Translations under genes and position numbers: made by a program | NCBI RefSeq assembly: GCF_025370935.1 | Contig: NC_133472.1 | Coordinates: 40,716,448-40,780,447 of the forward strand | Direction: 5' to 3' | Length of the DNA: 64,000 nt | From: Choristoneura fumiferana | Lineage: Eukaryota > Arthropoda > Insecta > Lepidoptera > Tortricidae | Shown: one piece after another, positions 22,861 through 32,910 of the stretch | How the letters are laid out: the number at the start of each line of letters is the position of its first letter | How positions within the stretch are numbered: the stretch's first letter is position 1 | The notes under the pieces: generated by a model | The model's input: only the letters and a program-made list of their open reading frames with translations | The model's database searches: none | What the model was told of the DNA's origin: nothing

Positions 22861-23637
22861 AGTATATATTTCTTAAACTTGGCTTTATTTCGCCTTTTTA
22901 TAAACACGTGCACTTGCTTTTTCATACAGTCCATCCGCCTGGAGTGTTAAGTATTATGAATATGATAACGTCTCGGAAGCTAATGACTGTCGCTTAACAA
23001 TCGCAAAATATACGACGGTTCTCGCTTGTCCCGAGTTTCTTGGTACCAGCCATTCAGTTCTGGTCAGACGTGTGCCCGTAGAGCAAGATGACACGGCGGC
23101 CTCTATTGCCATTTCGTTCTAGAATCGGCTTCGAATGTGTCGGTTGGGTGTTCGTTTGAAATTATTATTTTCATCAGTACTCAAAAATATTTTTGTTATA
23201 TTTTTATTCTCTCGAATGTCAGAAAACAGTCTACGAGTACAGCAGCTATTATTAGATAGATTAAAATAACGTCTAATAACAACGCAGTGATAGCAAATTA
23301 GAAGATGCGCGGGATTGCTCTCGAATGCTTCACGAAAGCAGTTTCGATTTTTTCCCAGTTTCTTCAGATTTACTGCCGAAACAGAAATATTATCTGCAAG
23401 TGAAAATTGCGCGCACTGTCCGTATAATATAGAACATACATATAAAAGTAACCGCCCCTAACTGTAACGGTTCATAAAGTAGGTACACATGGAACGGATA
23501 CGGGTACTACATATACTGTACAACATATTGCTTTTAGGCTACTACCATTACAACATGCTATAACTTCAAGTAAATGTGAAAAGGATTGTGATTTCAAGTG
23601 TGATTAGACAATGCCTCTGGTTGAAGAACGGTGCATT

Positions 23638-23785
23638 TATCCGGGATAAAAAGTAGCCTATGTCACTCTCTGGCCCATAAACTATCTCTATGCCAAAAAC
23701 CACGTCGATCAGTGCGTCGCTCCGTTTCGGCGTGAAAGACGGACAAACATACAAACACACACACTTTCGCATTTATAATACAGTG
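23638..23785. repeat. 'CTAGCTTTTGCCCGCG' repeat, truncated copy
   Basis: TATCCGGGATAAAAAGTAGC, GTCACTCTCTGGCCCATAAA, CCGTTTCGGCGTGAAAGACG and CACACACTTTCGCATTTATA. It lacks the CTAGCTTTTGCCC end. Confidence 0.75.
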
Positions 23786-25069
23786 TAGTCCGTTTAGTAC
23801 ATCTTCGTATTTAACAACCAACCGTTTTTAGCGACGTAAGTATAGGCAATGTTTGGTTTTAATATGAGACACCATGAAAGTACCTACACTACGTACGTTC
23901 GTTTAGTACGGCATCCGATTAGTACGACGTAATATCACTGGTCCAGGGTTTCTCAAACTTTCGGCTCCACCACGTACCCCTGTTAAAGTTTCCAGGTGAC
24001 AGCGAACACCTTAACTAATTAAATCCCCCCCCCCCTAACCTCCCAAAGAAAACAATAAAATTGACTGTTGAACGACGAAATCAGACGCGCGCGCGCCACC
24101 ATGTGTGCCGCAGTTGCCTGCCAGTTATCACGCCATCATTACGTAAATCTTGTCGCGAACCCCCTGCCGTCGAATACCCCACTTTGCGAAACCCTGCACT
24201 GGTCCATTGGCCGTCGTTATAACCAGATTCTACTGTATTAGTATAGATGCGTATGCGTATTCTAAAGACCTTGTTGTAGCTACAAAGATTTGTAAAAAAA
24301 AAAACAAACACTTTGTTATGCATTCCACGAAACCGATGACGCACTCACCTGTTACATGCGTTAATATTTATCACTACAAGATGAATAAATTCATGATCGA
24401 GTGATTTTCGTATACAACTCAATAAGCGGGCAGCATAAATACAAATCGAACGGAGTATATCAAATATGAATAATATCATATATGTTTCAACTGATGCATC
24501 GTTCGACAAACAATCATTAACCGACTTCAAAAAAGGATGAAGTTCTACATTCGACTGTTTTTTTTTACAACTTGATTTTCTGCTAAGAACAATATTAACT
24601 TTATGAAGAAATCTAATGTAAGACACGCCATCAGGTTAATAGATTTAAAGAACAATTCGCGGTTTAAGTAAAGGCTACTTACTTTAGACTTGCAACCACA
24701 AATAATAAATGTAAGTGCAAGTTGTATTAGGTACATTGCGGCGCGACTTATTAGATCATTTCCCGAAAATCGTTATTTCCTTAGCAAAGTTTGCATTAGC
24801 GTTTTTTCTCAAAATGTTTTTTTCCCCCGATATGTTTTTTTATTGAAGTTTATTATTTTCACAGTAGCGTTTTTTCCCAATAACAGACAGTGTCGACGAA
24901 GCTCTGCTCATGCGGAGTTCCTACTTTTGTGTAGGTATTTTTGGCTTTTCGGTTTCGGGCGGTACCTCCCATAGGTAGATAGTAGATCAAGATTACAAGG
25001 AAAATTATAACGGCTAAGATTTCTTGACAATTAGTACACAATACGAAATCTTTAGAAAAATATTACTTG

Positions 25070-25135
25070 ATTTTTTCGTAATGGCAACGGAACCCTATCT
25101 TGGGCGTGTCCGACATGCTCTTGGCCGGTTCTTTT
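25070..25135 (-). repeat. 'CCGGCCAAGAGCGTG' repeat fragment, inverted copy
   Basis: Reads TTTTTTCGTAATGGCAACGG, CTTGGGCGTGTCCGACATGC and TCTTGGCCGGTTCTTTTTTA, the complement of the copy at 11488. Confidence 0.75.
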
Positions 25136-26007
25136 TTAACCAGGAATCTACCCTATTCAATATAAATTTACAAACAAGTTTTCGCAAAAAACAATGCTGA
25201 TAGAAAGAATCATACCTATCAACAATGCGCTTACGAATCACACGCAACTTTGCTATTAAAGTGGCATAAGCCGTTGCAAAGTTCACGTAAGCTGACAGTG
25301 AAACTTCTATTGCGTGCACCGTGGGGTCGGTTTTCGTTTAAATTGGTGATGTTTGTGTAGGTTGTGGTAGATTTTTGGAGCATCGCATGGCCTATATCCA
25401 ACGGCAGGCATGCGTTACGAATAGCCGTCTGAAAGCTATTTATATTGTGAATTCAAATACAATGCAATGATGCTCGGGATTTTTAAACAAACTAGATTTG
25501 TACATTAATTGAGTAGAGAACTATTGTACACTTCAGCGAGGGGAATACACGCTAAGAAGATTGTGAAAAATATCCCTGTTGTAAGTTTTCCATGGATAGA
25601 GGGAAGTCAAGGCAAGACGTGTGCTAGGTCAAGATTTATGCGTAAGAATGAAACAAACACTAGATAAGTTTTTGTCACAAAAGAGTATTTCTCAAACAGT
25701 AAGTCCCGTCATGAAATTGACAAGAGGTCAGTTTATCAAGAAATTATTAACACTAAGGACGAGATCATAAAACATAAACTGCATAAAACAACCAAAATTT
25801 CTTGACGTCAGGAAAACGTCACGAAATCTTGTGAGGAAAATATCGTAGGTAATTTTGTAACTACATCGAAACAAACTACAAAGATTATCTGACTGTTTAT
25901 CACTTTTACCACAAGGTTTTGTATATAAGTAAACACAATATAACTTATGTTTTGTGTTGAAATAGCGTCACAATTTTTTTTTATAACTGAACAACTGATT
26001 TTTTTTT

Positions 26008-26232
26008 TAACAAAAAATGGAACCGACTACAAAAACCTTGAAAATAATTTTCTACTAGTTTGAAGTCGGTGCCTCAGCACGAGCCAGCAGGAGTGGAACT
26101 ATAGTCGTCTACCTCACCTACATACTATATATTGGGCTTCAATCACTCCTGCTGGCTCGTGCTGAGGCACCGACTTCGAAATAGTAGAAAATTATTTTCA
26201 AGGTTTTTGAAGTCGGTTCCATTGTTTGTTAA
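26008..26232. repeat. Near-perfect palindromic MITE (about 225 bp)
   Basis: TTAACAAAAAATGGAACCGA at the left mirrors TCGGTTCCATTGTTTGTTAA at the right. The arms continue ACCTTGAAAATAATTTTCTA / TAGAAAATTATTTTCAAGGT and GAAGTCGGTGCCTCAGCACG / CGTGCTGAGGCACCGACTTC. The loop of about 50 bases is TATAGTCGTCTACC...TTGGGCTTCA. The arms of about 85 bases have few differences. One short difference is an extra ACTACAAA versus TTTGAAGTCG next to the outer block. Confidence 0.9.
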
Positions 26233-26439
26233 ATTTTTTTTTTTCATATTTTTTAGTGATTTGTAGCCAACATGCATCTCACAACGATTCCATTAAGCTC
26301 AAACACAGCAAAGTTATATCATTTTATAACAGAGTACCGGTACCTACGGTCTTCTTTATCAGGGTCCAGTTCACCAAATGATACTTTCTGAATGTAAATA
26401 CTTGATGTTAAAAATGCCAAAATAGCTATAGGTGTGCTT

Positions 26440-26655
26440 TAAAAATTCGAGGGTTGCCCTCGATTTCTCTAAGATCCCATCATCAGATCCTGACTTGGTG
26501 TCAATGGGACCACCTCGGAAGTATGTCCTTTAGAACTAAAAAATAATTTTGATTTTTGGCCCACAATTGGCGGAGTTATCGCGTAACAAACATACAAAAA
26601 AAACATACACTCGGGATTGAGAACCTCCTCCTTTTTGAAGTCGGTTAAAAATGGA
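26440..26655 (-). repeat. 'AACCGACTTCAAAAAGGAGGAGG' repeat
   Basis: On the minus strand it begins TTTAACCGACTTCAAAAAGG, then AGGTTCTCAATCC, ATAACTCCGCCAATTGTGGG and ATCTTAGAGAAATCGAGGGC. The short start alone recurs at 24520-24555 (TTAACCGACTTCAAAAAAGG). A common lepidopteran interspersed repeat; the 73-codon frame here is not a gene. Confidence 0.7.
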
Positions 26656-26814
26656 CATCTTTTCGAGAAATAGTCAAAAAATAAATGCATATAAAATGTC
26701 CGGTTTAACTTTTTTATAGCCTAATAGTGTCCCACTGCAAGGCAAAGGGCTCCCTTTTTTCCGCCACTCAAAAATCAGTCAATATTCTACTCCGTATTGC
26801 CCGTTGGTAAACCT

Positions 26815-26934
26815 GAGGCCGTATTAACTAACGTTTCTGACAATCACAATCGCAATCAAATTAAAGATTTCGCATACAAAACCTGTAATTTGATTGCGAT
26901 CGCGAGCGTCAGAAACGTTAGGCGATACGGCCTC
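26815..26934. repeat. Palindromic MITE
   Basis: GAGGCCGTATTAACTAACGT / ACGTTAGGCGATACGGCCTC and TTTCTGAC / GTCAGAAA arms, with GCAATCAAATTA facing TAATTTGATTGC. Total 120 bp. Confidence 0.85.
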
Positions 26935-26955
26935 TGGAGCCTGTACTTGCAAGCT

Positions 26956-27050
26956 GAAATCATCATCATCATCATTAGTCGGAAGACGACCACTGCTGAA
27001 GAAAGGCCTCCCCCTTAGAACGACAACTGGCCACTTGCATCACATCATCA
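26956..27050. repeat. SINE tail fragment, CATCATCAT type
   Basis: AATCATCATCATCATCATTA, GTCGGAAGACGACCACTGCT and GAAAGGCCTCCCCC are characteristic of the 3' ends of lepidopteran SINE/LINE copies. A relative at 48450-48550 has CAGCCGTAGGACGTCCACTG and GGACATAGGCCTCCCTCATG. Confidence 0.7.
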
Positions 27051-27481
27051 AAACAGGAAACTGGCACTTTTAAAAGTTACTACAAACTGGCATAGCGTTA
27101 CAGAAAGTATAAAGGGTACCAAATTTTCAATTATGCCTACAAAACTCAAGCTAGTTAAGTGTATGTTCGTAGAGAGCTGCGCATACTCGTCTCGTAGTAT
27201 CGGCTCACAAAAATAGATGCATTAAAAATAATGAGCGGATCGCAGACGGAGAGCACGAGAAAACTTATATCTAACCATCCTTCGATGTTTTCCTATTACT
27301 GTGCATTTACTCGCACCTCTTACTGTGCGGGAAGTTCTAAAATATACTCAGCGGCACAAAATTTGGCCCACTCTACATACAAAATTACCTTTTCTGCATA
27401 TATTTTAGCACCAGATTTCTTGCCGCTCAGTATATTTTGATTAAAATCCTGTTTATTGACAATTTTAATTATCCATACTGA

Positions 27482-27642
27482 GTGCGAGGAGTGTGTTGTT
27501 AGGAATGTGTTTTTCATGAACCAATAGGGACTCTGTATTTACCTATCCTCGCACAGCATCACTCTGGTGGAAACAGCTGAGCAGAGCGAGGCGAGGTAAA
27601 CGAAGCGTTCCTATTGGTTCATGAAAAACACAATCCTCGCAC
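27482..27642. repeat. MITE-P copy 1
   Basis: GTGCGAGGAGTGTGTTG and ACACAATCCTCGCACA, with TTCATGAACCAATAGG facing CCTATTGGTTCATGAA. The interior has CCTCGCACAGCATCAC and GGAAACAGCTGAGCAGAGCG. Same family at 53023-53246. Two overlapping frames are chance. Confidence 0.85.
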
Positions 27643-28039
27643 ATCTCAGGTTGAAATACAACGCAGCCTTAAAAGGGCAGCATTGCGTGTTCAAAAGCAC
27701 AAATATCTGGAACACGAGTACGTAGTCAAAAATTCGTACGTAGACGACTTCACGTCAATGTACACGTTTCAAATCTTTGTGATTCGTAGCTCTAATGGTT
27801 CCCCGAAGAGGTAGGTATTAGAAAAACGTCTTCATCGAAAGTCAGCAATAAAATCATTACCTGCAAGTGTTTTGGGCATCGACATGTAAGCTACTAACGA
27901 AAGGTTTAAAAGGCAAGCTCTGTTCCAGTCGACGCGCATCACACCTGCCGCGTTGAACACTATGCATAAATACATTCATCTAACTACAAACTACATCTAC
28001 AATACACACAGTCTATGCGCCAAGCGCACTACACGATAC

Positions 28040-28150
28040 CTGAGTGGTATCTTTTCTCATTGTGCGTGACGCGTCTGTGCGTCCGACGGTTGCGGGTGTG
28101 GAGCCGGCCGCTGCCGCCGTCGCCGCGAGGGCCGCGCGGGGGCTGGATGC
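28040..28150 (-). CDS. DIP2: DIP2, coding exon 3 (residues 54-90)
   Basis: A GC-rich island in an AT-rich intron. On the minus strand an acceptor (TTCTGTAGCAG, AG at 28152-28151) is followed by 111 bases. They complete a glycine codon, encode a Gly/Pro/Arg-rich linker (IQPPRGPRGDGGSGRLHTRN) and then RRTHRRVTHNEKRYHS, ending one base into the next codon at donor GTATCG (GT at 28039-28038). The last part resembles the insect DIP2 segment RRLTRDESRYHSEVRQEAV; the expected next residues (E-V-R-Q-E-A-V) fit the leftover G. All three junctions are phase 1, so the joined frame stays open. Reading on past the donor meets TAG within four codons, which supports splicing here. The donor is weaker than those of exons 1 and 2. 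The next exon was not found in the remaining 28 kb and probably lies beyond the left edge. Confidence 0.85.
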
Positions 28151-29435
28151 CTGCTACAGAACATGCTAGTTGGGTAGACAGTTAAAGATTGGGACAGGAG
28201 GGTCGGACACCACGTACACGGACTTATGCCAATATGCATAGCTAGTATGGGCCAATGCCACTGCGAGGGAAGTAGACAGACATATAGCTAAGTTACTCTT
28301 CAGGCTACTCGATATGCCCAGTGTTCTCTTTCTGCCTGTCGCACTTCTAACTAAAACACAGTTTGCAGTTGTCAGTAGCATTTCACTGTCATAGAAGTGC
28401 ATAAATAGGCCCAGCCGTCCTACTTTGGTGGCTAAAACCTCGCAAGACATCAAACCAAATCACAAGGCAAATACGTCTGTGTGATCACAGAAGGCCATTT
28501 ATTAGTGTATTGTGGTGCCAGCTTTTTAGTTAACATTCCTTTGTATTTTCACTTCTAAACTTAGATGTTTCAAATAAATTGTAAACGCTTTCTAAATAGG
28601 AAACCAAGCGTTATTTCTAAGGCTTCCCTGTTTGTAAGGGCGGGCTTGCAGGGTCTGCAGTTAACCACATAACTTCGAGTAACTTTGCTAACCCAGGGTT
28701 AATTAAGTATTTAGTGTCAAAATGCATGGAACTTGCAACTGTAAGACAACATTTATGATTTATTTTCAAATCCCAGGCCGTAAAACATGACAAGTGAAAA
28801 TACTACTAGCTTTATAAACATCCTTTGCTAGGTATCTATTCGATAGCTGCTTTTGATTCTGTGATAGTATGTTCCAATAAATGAGCCTTATAAAGGGTTA
28901 AGCGATAATTTAGTTAGAGATATTACGCTATATAGGTTATGGATTGAAAATCTACGGTAGAGACAGGTCGTTTCAAAAGAGCTGGCACGAATGACGGACG
29001 AACGAATGATGTCTGTGTGTGCATCACAAATTGATTAAATACAAGTTGATTCTAGAAGTTACTGTAAAGAATTACTTTAACACTCCTGATGCATGCATTC
29101 GGATATCTGCTTACACTTCTTTGTTTGATGGAATCAGTTTAAAATCCGCTGTGGTCAAATGTCAACGTATTCGTTGGCGGGTCGTAAGGATTAGGATAAG
29201 GAAAATTAAATTAAATAATAAAACAAGTAGTAAAGTTGTGTTTGTTTAACAATACCAGTGTGAAAACAGTGAGGTGTAATCAATATAAACACGGCACTCG
29301 ACTGAAGTGTGTGTAAGTGTGGTAGTGTGCCGGTACAAAGAGCTATCGGGCTAACAAAGAAATATTTACATTGCATATTCTACTCTCGTTATATCAACAA
29401 TGTACATATATTGTACAGTCGAGCAAACTGAATCG

Positions 29436-29545
29436 CGTGCCAGACTGGTACCTTTTCATAATCAATTTCGCTATGATGTCTTTGGCAGATGTATGGCATG
29501 TCAATAATGACATCAGTAGCACAAAGGTTCCACCCTGGTAAGCGG
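29436..29545. repeat. Diverged fragment of MITE-V family
   Basis: CGTGCCAGACTGGTACCTTT, TGGCAGATGTATGGCATGTC and AAAGGTTCCACCCTGG resemble 51609-51762. A further trace at 7853-7965 has GGCAGATGTATAGAAGGCCA and GCTTCTACCCTG. Confidence 0.5.
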
Positions 29546-31637
29546 TTAAGCCTTTTTGAATATGCGGTGATTTTACACGCTTACGCTCTAAAACGTACTG
29601 ATCACAACCAGCAAAAGATTTATCATAAGATACTCTACTGTTTTCATAAATAAAGTGATGGCTTATTGAGATAAGGTTATACAGCCGGAAGCTATTCTAA
29701 TTGGTCGACTATAAACCATATCGTTGAATTTATTTATTTACAATTTGTAGTCTAAATTCTTTGAAGGAATAACACGTAGTGGTCGTGAATTAAATAAAAC
29801 AATTGAATTATTTTTCTTTTCAATTTGCTTTCAAGACTATACCGCAAAAACAAAAGACAGTCTTAACATAACACATTTTTTTTTACCTAAATACGACTCA
29901 CAATAACTGATCATAAAGTTTGTATAATATTGTTCCCTAACACTTAATTCCGCGACCTTTTGTACATAGCTGCCCTCGTCAATAAGCGGATTTTTACTGT
30001 CCGAAAACATAACTTTAGCGCACTTTGAATTTTTGTTCACGAAGACAGAAATCATCTTAAAATACCGACAATAGAATATTCTTCTTTAATTTTACAAGTA
30101 ACAATAGGACGCAGCGGTCTCTTCCCGTGCGTGGGGTGTCGTAAAACCGACAAAAATATTTAAGGGGGCTACCATACCTACAACAAACGTGTTTTTACCC
30201 GACTGCACGGAGTGGTATTGTTTTATACAAGCCTTTCTTTAGTTTCACCTGTCCCGTTGTGCGTCTGTCTATAATCAAATCTTGCAAGTTAAATTTGAGC
30301 GACTTCCAGTAGTCAGATTGACTTGAAATTTGGAATACTTGTGTTAATTGCGTGACAATACAATAATCTGGTAGTGACATCCTGGTAGTCCGGCCAGGAT
30401 CGTCTCCGCAGGACGGAGCTCTTCAACGGTTAATGGCATCGACTTGAAATTTGGTATGCAAATGTAGTTTGAGTGACAATGCAAGTAAAGTTGAAAACTC
30501 GTTGACAAAAAGTACAGTCAGCAAAAAAAGTTTGTATTAAAAATATATGGCCTGTGGCCCACTATACACTTCCGAAGATAGCTATTTTAGAGTCTTCCTT
30601 TGAACATGGCTTCTTAGCATATTGTGTTTCCGTAACCACATCTGCACTGCTATTTCCCGAAGCAAGAGTTTATTTCCTTTGAGAATATGTTATTCAATAA
30701 ATAATGTTCACAGGCTGCGCTTTTATTGAGAGACATTGAGTGAGATTGTTTATTCCTTTTTGCGGTTTGAGCATGTTTTCGTGTTAAATAAAAATTTCAA
30801 ATGCATGAAATTAACCTTTCGCGTGATAAGGATGACTGATGTCCAGAGAAAAAAAGGACAAAAATATACAGGAGCACAAACTTAACCACAATTAAAGCTG
30901 GGTCTGTATCATTTTGCAGATCACGACCTCTAAGCTCTCTTTATTTTCTGCATAAGATAATTGACTTGGCCAACCAAAAAAAAATTCGATAGGTCATTTT
31001 GTCGGGATCTCATAGCACAGCAAAAAACAATAGAGTTAATCACCTTCAGGGATCGAGATAAATCTCCGTTTTACTAGTCAAGTGGCGAGGGCCGGACGTC
31101 GCCGCAGAGCGTACGAGTAGCTTATTCCATTTGAATGGACGAGATTGGCCATCAAACAACTCGAGGTAAAGCTAGATATAACTAGTAAACTAAAATTAGT
31201 AATTTAGGGGTATTTGCATCCGTAAAAAAAACCTGTCATTACGTAATTTCGATGACAATAGTTGATTTACTATGGATACCATACGGCCAAGGCTACAAAA
31301 ACATGTAGATATGTGTAACACGGCTTTATTAATTTAAAATCGAGGTCGTGTATACATATATTTGGTAACTTTGGCCGTATCGACTGTGAACATATTTAAT
31401 ATTATTTTTTTGGATAAATGAAAACACGTGCTTTTGCGACTAAATTAAAACGATCCGTTCCAAATTTGGTTGGACACACTTACACGCTTCATCACAACTG
31501 ATGTGACACGCCGAAAGGGTTTTATTTTAGGGCAGCCTGATAACGGGCTCACCTCGGCTTATCACAAGCAGAGGTCAATGAACCCCGTACCACCTGGGGT
31601 ACTGTTTAGCATGAACATTCCTAATGTACTCTGCGTT

Positions 31638-31807
31638 TAAGCCCAATTTACACCACGAGCGGGGCGGACTCATTAATGATTTAGTTTAACTTACATCAAC
31701 CTACTTCACTCATAGAGGTTCGGTTTAAGTGATTACATGCAGCTGATCGTTGTACATTAAACTAAGTCATTAACGAGTCCTCTGGCTCGCGTTGTAAATT
31801 GGGTTTT
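31638..31807. repeat. MITE-O, full copy
   Basis: TAAGCCCAATTTACACCACG and TGTAAATTGGGTTTTA ends, GGACTCATTAATGA facing TCATTAACGAGTCC, and TTAGTTTAAC facing ATTAAACTAA. Partial rearranged relatives lie at 46806-46893 and 47440-47575. Confidence 0.8.
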
Positions 31808-32064
31808 AGGGCAGAAGTACCGTTTTTGGCCACTTCTACCCTATAAATAGTAAAATTTTACTGGATCGGAGATTTGACGGTTGGTTTGTTCTCTCTCTCT
31901 CTTCAGCATGTACCCTTCCTACCCTAACCCTGCCCTTTTGAGTGTAGGCCTCCTTCAAACCACGCCGCTAGTTACGGTCCTGTGCAACACGTAGCCACAA
32001 AACAGACAGGTACAGAAATCAATCTACATACAAAGTGCGCTCCAGCAACGCACACATAGACACT

Positions 32065-32158
32065 GCAGGGCTACTACGAAACTCGAACTCGAAGTTCGTG
32101 TCGTGCGGTCCCTCTGACACTTATACTATTTAATACGAGAGCGAGAGGGACGGTTAGA
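32065..32158. repeat. MITE-N, half copy
   Basis: GCAGGGCTACTACGAAACTC, GAAGTTCGTGTCGTGCGGTC and CTTATACTATTTAATACGAG, stopping at GAGAGGGACGG. The right inverted end is absent. Confidence 0.7.
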
Positions 32159-32645
32159 CACGGACACATCTCGGACCAGTTGCGACCAGTGGGAGCGCGT
32201 GTGCCATCCGCTTGAGACACGCGTCTGTGAACTTTTTTGTGCAATGATGGAGCAACAATTTTTTATTATTATTACTGTTCAGTGGACGGTTGTTTAAATT
32301 CGACATTAAACGGTGCATTGTCGTTATTAAAGCTACCAGTGGTAACATTGACATTAAAATTGAAATACTTTAGTTATTATTAAATTATGTTTCCATTCTT
32401 CCCGTTTCATTCTAAACAATAAATCAAACAACTAGATACGAGTGCCACTCTACTGGTGCAACTCACACAGCTTGTGACAAATTTTAGTTTCAAACACATT
32501 CAACGGCTATCAAATAGGACAAAAGCATAAAATTACAAATAACAATTTCCGTGCTCAGTTCACGGGGCGTGAGCCGCATCAGTACTATTGTGTATGGTTG
32601 TATAGCAAATATTGCGAATGCTTATTCATACAATAATGTAGATAT

Positions 32646-32910
32646 ACATCATTATCACCGGCGTATACCCGCCCCACTGCTGGACACCGGGCCTTCTCTC
32701 GCGGTTTGGGAACTCCACTTTTATTTAAAGTAGCTACACTCTTGACAGAGTGGTCGCGGAATACACATCCTTATCACGGCATATACATGCCCCTTGGCTG
32801 GGCACGGATCTCCTTTCAGTATGAGAGGGCATGGGCTGTAGTGCCTGTAGTTCTCACGCAGGCTTAGTTCGGTTTGGGTAGTGGGCGCGGTCGCGATGAG
32901 GATCGGTTTC
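32646..32910 (-). repeat. Two diverged SINE-L fragments
   Basis: CATCATTATCACCGGCGTAT with CCCCACTGCTGGACACCGGG (32646-32712), and TTATCACGGCATATACATGC with CTGGGCACGGATCTCCTTTC and GTTCTCACGCAGGC (32772-32910). Both are old 3' halves in the same orientation as the full SINE-L copies. Confidence 0.65.

Larger units (their letters stand above)
1..28039 (-). other. DIP2 intron 3 (partial), repeat-filled
   Basis: By inference the whole left part of the window lies inside DIP2, between exon 3 and an unseen exon 4. No further DIP2 exon (expected to encode E-V-R-Q-E-A-V and later P-M-P-S-K-R) was seen on the minus strand. Itemised repeats account for part of it. Long stretches where nothing was recognised include about 4440-6320, 5400-6300, 12780-13890, 14750-15840, 17530-18840, 22960-23630 and 25140-26000. 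Confidence 0.6.

Noticed and set aside
1..28000. DIP2 exon 4
   Set aside because: I looked on the minus strand for sequence encoding VRQEAVQ and PMPSKR after an acceptor and saw none; it is probably outside the window.
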